DNA of 6,981 bases, from contig CAJWGI010000067.1 in assembly GCA_913031335.1 (NCBI GenBank), forward strand, positions 1 through 6,981, given 5' to 3'. A program made the translations under genes and the position numbers. Each line of letters opens with the position of its first letter. The stretch's first letter is position 1. The DNA comes from an uncultured Anaerolineales bacterium. Lineage in GTDB: Bacteria; Chloroflexota; Anaerolineae; Anaerolineales; UBA11657. Positions 1 through 6,746 of the stretch are shown here, piece after piece. The notes below the pieces were generated by a model. That model had not been told where the DNA came from. It saw only the letters and a program-made list of their open reading frames with translations, and did no database searches.

Positions 1-262
1 CGCCAACCGCGGCTGCCCCGGCCTGCGCGCCTTCCCAGGCCGACTGGTTGAAGGACTTGTCGTCCACCTCACCCACGTCGGTTACCAGCCCGACGCGGTA
101 CGCGGGCGCGGCTTCCTCTTCCACAACCTCTTCTTCGGCAACCGGCGCCGCCTCCTCCACTACCGGCTCGGCAGCCGGAGCTTCTTCAGCTGCAGGGGTA
201 CAAGCCGCCAGCACCATGCCGGCGATAACTAGCATGCTCAATACTGCAAATAGCTTTTTCAT
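1..262 (-). CDS. BMP-family (PnrA/Med-like) ABC transporter substrate-binding lipoprotein, N-terminal part
   Basis: The first 87 codons are visible; the rest lies beyond the window edge. The protein starts MKKLFAVLSMLVIAGMVLAAC, a lipoprotein signal peptide with the lipobox L-A-A-C at residues 18-21, so Cys21 should be lipidated and the protein anchored outside the cytoplasmic membrane. Residues 22-54 form a low-complexity Ala/Pro/Glu linker. From about residue 56 the sequence YRVGLVTDVGEVDDKSFNQS followed by AWEG matches the opening strand and ligand loop of the Bmp family (PF02608), whose members bind purine nucleosides or related ligands for ABC import. The ATG at 262 is chosen because a strong AGGAGG lies seven bases upstream and the signal peptide begins there. 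The ligand cannot be told from this fragment. By family knowledge the partner would be an RbsC-like permease pair, not the HisM-type permease just upstream. Confidence 0.92.
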   Translation of the reverse strand, partial: MKKLFAVLSMLVIAGMVLAACTPAAEEAPAAEPVVEEAAPVAEEEVVEEEAAPAYRVGLVTDVGEVDDKSFNQSAWEGAQAGAAAVG

Positions 263-377
263 CGTGTTTCCTCCTGTTGTTCTCCCGTGTTCTCTAGTGC
301 CCGCGTTTCGGGCGTGAACCGTTGTGACCGTGCGATTTTCCTGCTTGCTATGCTTGCTTCCGGCGCATCACCTCCCG
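263..377 (-). other. Intergenic leader between permease and BMP gene, with a small repeat and hairpin
   Basis: This 115-base gap separates the permease stop from the BMP start. It contains a near-tandem 9-base repeat (plus strand TGCTTGCTA at 342-350, then TGCTTGCTT at 351-359) and a short perfect inverted repeat with 5-bp GCCCG/CGGGC arms around a 5-base loop (299-313). The hairpin is not followed by a T-run on the minus strand, so I do not call it a terminator. I found no convincing -35/-10 pair. The BMP gene may therefore be read through from the permease or use a promoter I cannot recognise. Confidence 0.35.
270..275 (-). promoter_or_regulatory. Strong Shine-Dalgarno site of the BMP lipoprotein gene
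   Basis: On the minus strand the hexamer AGGAGG ends seven bases before the ATG at 262. It fixes the start of the lipoprotein gene. It stands out because none of the other four complete genes in the window has a comparable site at usual spacing, which suggests that the lipoprotein is translated more strongly than the housekeeping genes upstream (inference). Confidence 0.85.
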
Positions 378-1238
378 TCATTTAGAATCGATTTTCAGTT
401 TCCGTTCCATGGCTTTCACTCCCATGGAGAGCAACAATGTCATACTGAGGTAGAGAAAGGCAAGTGTATTATAAGTTTCGGGAAATCGAAAGGAGGCGGC
501 GGCGTATTTCTTGCCCAGATGGGTGACCTCGTTCACGCCCAAGACCGATACCAAAGAGGATTCTTTCAGCATAGCGATAAAGTCGTTTCCTAGCGGTGGC
601 AACACGCGCCGAATCGCCTGAGGAAGGATAATTAGTCTCAACGATTGCAACCGGGTTAGGCCGAGCGCCTGCGCTGCCTCGACCTGTCCGGTGGAAATCG
701 ATTGGATGCCGGCGCGGAAGATCTCAGATGAGAATCCGCCGTACGAAATAGCCAGCGCTATTATACCACGGGTCATGAAATTCACATCGCGAACCGTCAG
801 CGTGGCGAGCGCATTCTCGGCAGGCAGCCACCCGCCGGCAGCCAGCCGGGTTCCCAGCAGGCTTATGGCAGCGATTGCGGCCGGAACAATCACGAAGGCA
901 GTGTAAAAAATCTGCACGATGATGGGTACGCCTCGGATTACCTGCACATAGAGCAGCGCCGCGTTGCGCACGATCACATTGTTTGAGAGCTGTCCCATCC
1001 CGGTAAAGAGGCCCAATGTGATGGCGAAGGCGTAGGCGCTGATGGTGACGGTCAGCGTCAGGCGCACGCCGACAATCAGTTTCTCGATGACTTCTTGATA
1101 GCGTTGGTCGGTGGCGAAGCTGTACACAAAGAAGACGGCCGCCAGCAGGATGACCAGCCCCCACCACGGCAGGTTGGCGAGGCGCTCGGTGGCTCGAGTC
1201 TGCACGCCGGGGAGGGTACGGTCCTTGGAAAGGGTCAT
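378..1238 (-). CDS. Polar amino-acid ABC transporter permease (HisM/GlnP family)
   Basis: This 286-residue inner-membrane permease belongs to the His/Glu/Gln/Arg/opine class of binding-protein-dependent transporters. Hydrophobic segments are seen at about residues 26-42, 54-80, 93-128, 157-176 and 256-275. The cytoplasmic coupling loop has the EAA signature: E187-A-A-x3-G193, followed by the conserved L-P at 205-206, within the region reading EIFRAGIQ through ILPQAIRRVLPP. Next comes the family-typical GNDFIAMLKESSLVSVLG stretch (217-234). The chain is longer than the usual 220-240 residues because of an N-terminal tail and an extra segment at about 125-155 before the EAA loop. The ATG at 1238 lies nine bases after the stop of the 418-residue gene; AAGGA occurs farther upstream than an ideal Shine-Dalgarno, so coupling to the upstream gene is likely. 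No ATPase or amino-acid binding protein is visible beside it. The substrate cannot be assigned. Confidence 0.93.
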   Translation of the reverse strand: MTLSKDRTLPGVQTRATERLANLPWWGLVILLAAVFFVYSFATDQRYQEVIEKLIVGVRLTLTVTISAYAFAITLGLFTGMGQLSNNVIVRNAALLYVQVIRGVPIIVQIFYTAFVIVPAAIAAISLLGTRLAAGGWLPAENALATLTVRDVNFMTRGIIALAISYGGFSSEIFRAGIQSISTGQVEAAQALGLTRLQSLRLIILPQAIRRVLPPLGNDFIAMLKESSLVSVLGVNEVTHLGKKYAAASFRFPETYNTLAFLYLSMTLLLSMGVKAMERKLKIDSK

Positions 1239-1247
1239 GGCGGTGGG

Positions 1248-2504
1248 TCAGTCCTTCGGCACGATGGTGATGAAATGCGGGTCGACGCGGTTGTTGATGT
1301 TGGAGACCTCCACGTCTTCGTGAATCAGTCCGGCCCAGAAGTACAGCGGGTTTCGGGCGGGAATCTGGGTGATGGTTACGTCACCGCTGACGGTCGCGCG
1401 CTGCCCGGGCATCAGGTACCAGTGTTCGCCTATTCTGGTCAACTCGTCACGTGTCCCCAATGCCCATCGCCAGGGGTAGTCGCGGATGCAGGTGTCGCAA
1501 TCGATACCGACGCGCCATGCGCCGGATTCCTCGTACCAGCCAAAGGAGTTGGCGTTTTCGTCTTGCGCATAGCCAAAACCCGGGGCGGGACCGCTAGTGC
1601 GGATGGGCGCAGCGCCGTAATTCTCAACCGTCAGGGTGAATTCCAGCCGTTCGCCCTGCACCACGGTGGTATCTGAGAATTCAACTTGAGCGTTGACGAT
1701 GTCGGCGCGGGGAACGCCGCCGTGTTCCATGGTCAACTGGCCCTCGACGCGCGTTTTCTGGCCGACCGCGTCCTCGGCCAGCGCCACCACCTGATAGACG
1801 CCGTCCGGGGGCGGACTGACGCCCAGATCCACTCCGCCCTCGTATTCGAAGGTGTGCAGGCCGGGCTCATTTGGGGCAATGTCGCCCGCGCGTTCGGCGA
1901 TTGGGCGCTGGTTTCCGGCATCATCCAGCAGATGCACGCTCACGTGGGCGCTTTTGGTGAGATACATATTGACCCACACGCGGTCGCTGATGCCGTCGCG
2001 GTTGGGGGTGAAGAGCGGGGGCGAGACGCTGAAGCCGCGCATTTCCGGCAACGCGCTGTCCACGCCGGCGACTGTCAATGCGCCGGTGAGCTCCTCACGT
2101 TCGTTCCCGCCGGCCGCTTCAATAATCCATGTGTAGTCCCCGTCGGGAAGCACGCGCGCCAGAATCTGACCCTCGAATTCCTCGTCGCTCAGCGTGAACC
2201 CCGCGACGATTCCGGAGAAGAGCAGCTGGTGCTCGCCGGAAGGGCGCGGGTTGTCGCTACGGAAGCGGAAGCGCCGGCCGCTCTCATCGAGGAATGAAAT
2301 GGAAACGCGCGCCGGGCGCGCAAGCCGATACGTGATGCGGGTGACATCCCTCACGCCGTCTGCGTTCGGCGAAAGGGCGTCCAGCCCGAACTCGGCCGCG
2401 CGCAGCAGCGGCCCGGCCGGGCGCAGCCACAGCCATCCCGCTGCCAGCAGTACGGCGCTGGCGAGCAGGGCTGCGATTGTTGTCCGGAGCGGGGAAAGGC
2501 GCAT
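1248..2504 (-). CDS. Membrane-anchored extracytoplasmic protein with two FlgD-type Ig-like domains
   Basis: This 418-residue protein is not one I can name. Residues 7-27 are hydrophobic after a basic start (MRLSPLRTT), consistent with a signal anchor or uncleaved signal peptide; there is no lipobox. Two beta-sandwich domains follow, each opening with the Asp-rich loop typical of FlgD Ig-like folds: SPNADGVRD at 45-53 and TPNRDGISD at 166-174, each leading into strands that end in a D-x-x-G turn. The remainder (about 266-414) looks like a further beta-sandwich of CARDB/DUF11 type and ends at VPKD. It contains the only cysteines of the mature part, C336-D-T-C339, plus many Trp and Tyr. I chose the ATG at 2504 because an open-frame extension upstream to 2669 would overlap the mfd end and its residues look like antisense-quality sequence. 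The start lacks a clear Shine-Dalgarno. A promoter-like pair lies upstream, and the permease gene follows nine bases after the stop. A role in binding extracellular polymers or assembling a surface complex is only a guess. Confidence 0.85.
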   Translation of the reverse strand: MRLSPLRTTIAALLASAVLLAAGWLWLRPAGPLLRAAEFGLDALSPNADGVRDVTRITYRLARPARVSISFLDESGRRFRFRSDNPRPSGEHQLLFSGIVAGFTLSDEEFEGQILARVLPDGDYTWIIEAAGGNEREELTGALTVAGVDSALPEMRGFSVSPPLFTPNRDGISDRVWVNMYLTKSAHVSVHLLDDAGNQRPIAERAGDIAPNEPGLHTFEYEGGVDLGVSPPPDGVYQVVALAEDAVGQKTRVEGQLTMEHGGVPRADIVNAQVEFSDTTVVQGERLEFTLTVENYGAAPIRTSGPAPGFGYAQDENANSFGWYEESGAWRVGIDCDTCIRDYPWRWALGTRDELTRIGEHWYLMPGQRATVSGDVTITQIPARNPLYFWAGLIHEDVEVSNINNRVDPHFITIVPKD

Positions 2505-2544
2505 GGAGTGGGTGCTGCTGCGAAAGAGCCGCAACTGCGTCACC

Positions 2545-2573
2545 AGTGTACCAAATGGCGCGAGCGGCGTCAA
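2545..2573 (-). promoter_or_regulatory. Candidate sigma70-type promoter for the FlgD-like protein and permease genes
   Basis: On the minus strand TTGACG (2573-2568, five of six matches to TTGACA) is followed by exactly 17 bases and then TACACT (2550-2545, four of six matches to TATAAT). The -35 box overlaps the mfd TGA stop codon. A transcript from it would start near 2538, leaving a leader of about 33 bases before the ATG at 2504. This would uncouple the envelope genes from the pth-mfd unit. It is a match by eye in GC-rich DNA and has not been scored against background. Confidence 0.45.
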
Positions 2574-5500
2574 TCCGGCGCAGTGAGTGCGCTGTTTTCG
2601 GCGAGCGCGTCCAGCGAGCGAAGCAGGCGCTGCTGCCATTCCTGCGTGCTGCCATTGGTTGGCAGCCATACTTTACCTCGGGTGATGCGTGTCTTGGGCG
2701 GCAGCACGGCGGCCAGTTTTGCGCGCATGTCTTCTTTCTCCCAGAGTGGGCAACGCAGCGAGATCATCTTGCGTTCGCTGCCTACGGCCTCGATGTGGGC
2801 GCGGTGCGCACGCAATTTGACGCGCAGCTGAAAAAGCAAATTGTGTACCGCGGCGGGCGCAGGCCCGAAGCGGTCGCTCAGCTCGGCCAGCATTTCGTCC
2901 ACAGCGCGCTCATTGTCCAGTTCGGCCAGTCGGCGATACAAGCGCATGCGCATCTCGCGGTCAGCGATGTAGCCGGCGGGCAAGGCGGCTTCCAGCGGCA
3001 GCTCGACGGAGACCAGTGCAAGGCCCCAGTCCGGCTGCGCGCTTTGGTCAGCGCCCTCGGAACGGGCCTTCTGGCTTTGCACGGCCTTGCGCAGCAGGCG
3101 CGTGTAAAGGTGAAAGCCGACGGTGGCTATGTGACCGTGCTGGCGTTTGCCGAGGATGTCACCCGCGCCGCGCATTTCAAGATCGCGCATGGCGATGCCG
3201 TATCCTGCGCCGAGCTGCGTCTGCTCGGCGATGGTTTGCAGGCGAGCGTGCGCCTCGGCGGTGATGCGCCGCCGCCCACGCTCGCGATAGAGCAAGTAGG
3301 CGTAGGCGCGATTTGCGCCGCGCCCGACGCGCCCGCGCAACTGGTAAAGCTGCGCCAACCCGAACATGTCTGCGCCGTCGACTACGAGCGTGTTCGCGTT
3401 CGGAATGTCGAGGCCGCTTTCAATAATGGAAGTGCACACCAGCACGTTGTATTCGCGGCGCACGAAGGCAGCCATGGCCGCCTCCAGCTGCTTTTCGGGC
3501 ATCTGGCCGTGCGCGCGGACCACGCGCGCCTCCGGCACCATGGCGGCCAGTCGCTTCGCGGCGGCATTAATGGATTGCACGCGGTTGTGCACGAAATAGA
3601 CCTGCCCGCGGCGGTCAAGCTCGCGCAGCACGGCCTGGCGCAGCAGTGGCTTGGAATAGGCCGCAACCCGGGTGACCACCGGCAGACGCGCCTCCGGCGC
3701 GGTATTAATGGTGCTGATGTCGCGAGCGCCGGTCAGGCTCATATAGAGCGTGCGCGGGATGGGCGTGGCGGTGAGGGTGAGCACGTCCACGCTGGCGCGA
3801 AGCTTTTTCAGGTGTTCTTTGTGCGTCACTCCGAAGCGCTGCTCCTCGTCGACAATGAGCAGTCCTAAGCCTTTGAAAGTTACGTCCGATTGCACCAGCC
3901 GGTGGGTGCCGATGACGATATCGACTTCGCCCGCTGCGAGCGCTTCGAGAATGTTGCGCTGCTGACCCCGGCTGCGGAAACGAGAGAGCATTTCCACGTA
4001 GACGGGAAACGCGGCCAGGCGCTGCTGGAAGGTGAGAAAGTGCTGCTGCGCGAGAACCGTGGTGGGCACCAGCAGCGCTACCTGCTTGCCGCTCAGCACC
4101 GCCTTGAACGCGGCGCGCAACGCCACTTCGGTCTTGCCATAACCGACATCGCCACAGATTAGGCGGTCCATCGGGCGCACCCGCTGCATATCCATCTTGA
4201 CATCCGCCAGCGCCTGACGCTGGTCTTCGGTTTCCACATAAGGGAAAGAAGATTCCAGTTCTGCCTGCCAGGGTGCATCGGGCGGGAAGGCGTGGCCGTG
4301 CGCGGTCTCGCGTTGCGCGTAAAGCGAGAGCAGCTCTTTGGCCACTTCTTCCGCGGCAGCGCGAGTGCGCTCACGCGCTCGCGTCCACTCGGCCGCGCCG
4401 AGGCGCGAGAGAGTGGGCAGCTTTCCATCCGGACCCACATAGCGCGTCAGGCGGTCGGCCTGCGTGATGGGCACGTATAAGATGTCGCCACTGCCGTATT
4501 CAATGTGCAGGTATTCGCGCTCGACCGCATCAATGCTGCGTGAAACCAACCCGAGAAAGCGGCCGATACCGTGCTCGATGTGCACCACCAGTTTGCCGGG
4601 CGTAAATTCGGTGAATGTGTCCTCCGGCGTGCTGACGGCCAGACGAGCGGCCGGGCGGCGCGGTTCCGGTCGCCGCCATCCGAAGATTTCGGCATCTGAA
4701 AGCAAATGCAGCGCGGTCCCCGACAACGTGAATCCCTCTGCCAGAGCCCCTTGCACAAATAGCGGCGTGCCACCCGGCGGGAGGTCGCTGACGCTCTCGG
4801 TTGGCGTGGCGCTTTCGGGAACTGCGCCCGCGCCTGGATAGGCGTGGGCATCCCACAGTTCCGCCAGGCGTGCGGCCTGCCGGGTGACCACCACGGTGCG
4901 TTCTTCGCGCAGCGCAAGCGTCTCGAGTCGGTCGAGTAGCGATTTTATCTGGCCGCCATGGCGGCTGCCGGGCGCGAAATCTGCGCCCAGCTCGCAATCG
5001 GGTTCGCTCTCCGCGCTGGCCAGCAGCAACAGCGGCCGGGTGGAGAGTTGATCCTGCAGCTCGGTCCACGAGGCGATGGCGGGGCGAGCGGCGGCGGGCA
5101 GCGCGCTTGCGGCCACCTGCTCGGCGCGCTGTTGCAATGCCTGTTGCTCAAACTCGTGCACCGCGCCGGTGAACGCCTGCCAGTCGTCCACGATGACAAG
5201 GCAGCTCTCTGGCAGGTAATCGAGCAGGGTGCTTGCTTCGGGGTGCAGCCAGGGCAGATAGTATTCGAGCTCGGGAAATTCCACCCCGGCGGAGAGTCGC
5301 TCGAAGTCGGCGCGGTGTTCAGCCAGTGTTTCCACCGGACCTGAATCGGGCCACTGCTGCGCAAGCGTGGGGGCGGCGTTCGGGCCGGCGCCGGGCAACG
5401 CCTCGCGGGCGGGGGGTACATGCACGACCTCAGTGCCCTCCCCGGAGCGCTGCGTGGCGGGGTCGAAGCGGCGCATGCTTTCAATCTGCTCGCCGAACAA

Positions 5501-6109
5501 CTCGATGCGCGTGGGGAACGCATCTGTGGGCGGCCAGATATCGACGATGCCGCCCCGCCGACTGCACTCACCCGGTGTGGTAACCATCGTTCGCTGTGCG
5601 TAGCCCGCCTGTGCCCAGATAGCGAGAAGTTTCTGCAGGCGCACGTGCTCGCCGGGGCGCAACGAACGGCTGTAAGCACGGAACGCTTGCTGCGGCAGCG
5701 TGTGCGTCATCAGGGCGCGGGCACAACTTACGGCTGCGGCCCTCGCTCCGGCCGTGCGCTGCGAGAATAACGCCAGCGTTGCCAACCGCTGTCGGATGGC
5801 GCGCGGGCCGCGCGGCGCGCGCTGGTAATGCAACGCGTTGGGCTCGGCGAACAGGCTCAGTTCGCGTTCAGGATTCCACGCGCAGGCCTCCTGCTGCAGC
5901 ACGAGCGCGCGGTCGTTGTGGGCCGTCAACACTAGCAGCGGGCGCTCCAGATCCGCGCCCAACGCTGCCAGCACAGTCGGCCGCGCGGCGCGGGGAAGCG
6001 CGAGCGTGGTTACGTGGCCCGAATCTGATTGCGCGCCCGAAACAAGCTGAAGCGTCTCGCGGTACGTGGGCAGCGCGCGGATAAGCGGTAGCAGGCCGGC
6101 AAGGTTCAT
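2570..6109 (-). CDS. mfd: Transcription-repair coupling factor Mfd
   Basis: This complete 1179-residue protein compares with 1148 in E. coli. Mfd is a cytoplasmic DNA translocase that pushes RNA polymerase off lesions and recruits UvrA for nucleotide excision repair. The UvrB-like N-terminus spans about 10-330; in its second subdomain R185, R201 and F205 align by eye, with matching spacing, to the E. coli UvrA-contact residues R165, R181 and F185. The RNA-polymerase-interacting CarD-like domain follows at about 500-575 (GKLVVHIEHGIGRFLGL). The superfamily-2 motor has Walker A GDVGYGKT (653-660), DEEQ box (754-757), TATPIPRTL (780-788), the motif V region SIIESGLDIP (894-903) and motif VI QLRGRVGR (923-930). 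The translocation motif region is RDLEMRGAGDILG (975-987), and the C-terminal TRCF domain covers about 1035-1135. All key motifs look intact. Its ATG overlaps the pth TGA (ATGA), there is no Shine-Dalgarno, and translational coupling with pth is likely. Confidence 0.99.
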   Translation of the reverse strand: MNLAGLLPLIRALPTYRETLQLVSGAQSDSGHVTTLALPRAARPTVLAALGADLERPLLVLTAHNDRALVLQQEACAWNPERELSLFAEPNALHYQRAPRGPRAIRQRLATLALFSQRTAGARAAAVSCARALMTHTLPQQAFRAYSRSLRPGEHVRLQKLLAIWAQAGYAQRTMVTTPGECSRRGGIVDIWPPTDAFPTRIELFGEQIESMRRFDPATQRSGEGTEVVHVPPAREALPGAGPNAAPTLAQQWPDSGPVETLAEHRADFERLSAGVEFPELEYYLPWLHPEASTLLDYLPESCLVIVDDWQAFTGAVHEFEQQALQQRAEQVAASALPAAARPAIASWTELQDQLSTRPLLLLASAESEPDCELGADFAPGSRHGGQIKSLLDRLETLALREERTVVVTRQAARLAELWDAHAYPGAGAVPESATPTESVSDLPPGGTPLFVQGALAEGFTLSGTALHLLSDAEIFGWRRPEPRRPAARLAVSTPEDTFTEFTPGKLVVHIEHGIGRFLGLVSRSIDAVEREYLHIEYGSGDILYVPITQADRLTRYVGPDGKLPTLSRLGAAEWTRARERTRAAAEEVAKELLSLYAQRETAHGHAFPPDAPWQAELESSFPYVETEDQRQALADVKMDMQRVRPMDRLICGDVGYGKTEVALRAAFKAVLSGKQVALLVPTTVLAQQHFLTFQQRLAAFPVYVEMLSRFRSRGQQRNILEALAAGEVDIVIGTHRLVQSDVTFKGLGLLIVDEEQRFGVTHKEHLKKLRASVDVLTLTATPIPRTLYMSLTGARDISTINTAPEARLPVVTRVAAYSKPLLRQAVLRELDRRGQVYFVHNRVQSINAAAKRLAAMVPEARVVRAHGQMPEKQLEAAMAAFVRREYNVLVCTSIIESGLDIPNANTLVVDGADMFGLAQLYQLRGRVGRGANRAYAYLLYRERGRRRITAEAHARLQTIAEQTQLGAGYGIAMRDLEMRGAGDILGKRQHGHIATVGFHLYTRLLRKAVQSQKARSEGADQSAQPDWGLALVSVELPLEAALPAGYIADREMRMRLYRRLAELDNERAVDEMLAELSDRFGPAPAAVHNLLFQLRVKLRAHRAHIEAVGSERKMISLRCPLWEKEDMRAKLAAVLPPKTRITRGKVWLPTNGSTQEWQQRLLRSLDALAENSALTAPD

Positions 6110-6693
6110 TCGCCGGAGGCTGCGCTGTTGAAGGCGCTCATGGCGCTCTCGATGTCGGTGCGCACAAAGGTCTCGATTGCTTCCGCCGCGCGCGGCAGCG
6201 CGGCGTCTATCAATTCCTGTTGCTCATCGGAAAACGGCTGTAACACATAGGCGGCCGGGTCCATTTTCCCGGGCGGGCGGTCAATGCCGACGCGCAACCG
6301 AGCGATGGCGCGGGAGCCAAGGCGGTCGATCACGGATTGCATACCTTTGTGCCCTGCGGACCCACCCAGCGGCCGCATGCGCAGGGCGGCGGTTGGTAAA
6401 TCGAGGTCGTCGAATACAACCAGCGTTTTCTGCAGCGGCAAGTGGAAATAGCGCAGCAATCGCTGCGCTGCCTCCCCGCTCATGTTCATGAAAGTCTGGG
6501 GCTTTGCCAGAAGCACCTGCGCGCTGCCCAGCCGGAAATCAGCCTGCAGCGCCTTGCCGCGGCGGCGGGTGAAGGCCACCTGCTGCCGGCGCGCAAGCTC
6601 GTCGAGTACCATGAAACCGACGTTGTGGCGGTGGCGGGTGTAAGAGCGACCAGGATTGCCCAGCCCGATAATGAGAAACCGTTCTATTTGCAT
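6106..6693 (-). CDS. pth: Peptidyl-tRNA hydrolase
   Basis: This 195-residue cytoplasmic enzyme cleaves the ester bond of peptidyl-tRNA released from stalled ribosomes, recycling the tRNA. Family hallmarks are visible: IGLGNPG with N13, RHNVGF with the catalytic His H23, KPQTFMNMSG with N70, FDDLDLP with D95 that supports the His, and the GGSAGHKGM loop (about 109-117). Length matches the usual 185-200. In the last motif the residue that is Asn114 in E. coli appears to be Lys116 here, a difference to note rather than a sign of inactivity. I start at the ATG at 6693, giving MQIERFLIIGLGNPG; an in-frame TTG two codons earlier (6699) is possible. Neither start has a clear Shine-Dalgarno. The gene ends in the ATGA overlap with mfd. 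Adjacency of pth and mfd is a recurring bacterial gene order; Bacillus has pth-fin-mfd. Confidence 0.97.
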   Translation of the reverse strand: MQIERFLIIGLGNPGRSYTRHRHNVGFMVLDELARRQQVAFTRRRGKALQADFRLGSAQVLLAKPQTFMNMSGEAAQRLLRYFHLPLQKTLVVFDDLDLPTAALRMRPLGGSAGHKGMQSVIDRLGSRAIARLRVGIDRPPGKMDPAAYVLQPFSDEQQELIDAALPRAAEAIETFVRTDIESAMSAFNSAASGE

Positions 6694-6699
6694 GTTCAA

Positions 6700-6745
6700 A
6701 CACAGATAGGGCTCGCCGTGTGACCAGCCCTCGTATACGCTGTGT
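6700..6745 (-). promoter_or_regulatory. Nested inverted repeats in the pth leader (possible RNA hairpin)
   Basis: Two sets of complementary 6-base arms are nested just before the pth start. The outer arms are ACACAG (6745-6740) and CTGTGT (6705-6700). The inner arms are AGGGCT (6731-6726) and AGCCCT (6713-6708), around a 12-base loop (6725-6714). Between outer and inner arms the 5' side carries an 8-base perfect palindrome CGTATACG (6739-6732) as a bulge and the 3' side only two bases. The structure would end immediately before the alternative TTG start at 6699 and six bases before the ATG. It could be an RNA fold affecting pth translation, or the palindrome could be a DNA operator. It lacks a T-run, so it does not look like a terminator. 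Confidence 0.4.
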
Positions 6746-6746
6746 G

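Noticed and set aside
299..313. Hairpin downstream of the permease as a rho-independent terminator
   Set aside because: The stem is only five base pairs and on the minus strand it is followed by ACTAGAGAAC rather than a T-run.
48..317. Plus-strand Ser/Thr/Ala-rich open frame at the window start
   Set aside because: Its low-complexity composition is the antisense of the Ala/Glu linker of the BMP lipoprotein, which has a clear lipobox, ribosome site and family motif.
2505..2669. N-terminal extension of the 418-residue protein to an ATG at 2669
   Set aside because: It would overlap the last 100 bases of mfd and place 55 residues of arginine- and serine-rich sequence before an obvious basic-hydrophobic export signal that starts at the ATG at 2504.
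2477..3868. Long open frame of 463 codons on the plus strand opposite mfd
   Set aside because: It lies in the exact codon-mirror frame of mfd, where stops would require mfd codons TTA, CTA or TCA. These are rare in a GC-rich gene, so the frame stays open by chance. Its translation resembles no family and mfd opposite is complete and certain.
6694..6699. TTG start of pth two codons upstream of the ATG
   Set aside because: It adds only two residues, has no Shine-Dalgarno, and directly abuts the outer inverted-repeat arm; the ATG at 6693 is the simpler choice, though TTG cannot be excluded.
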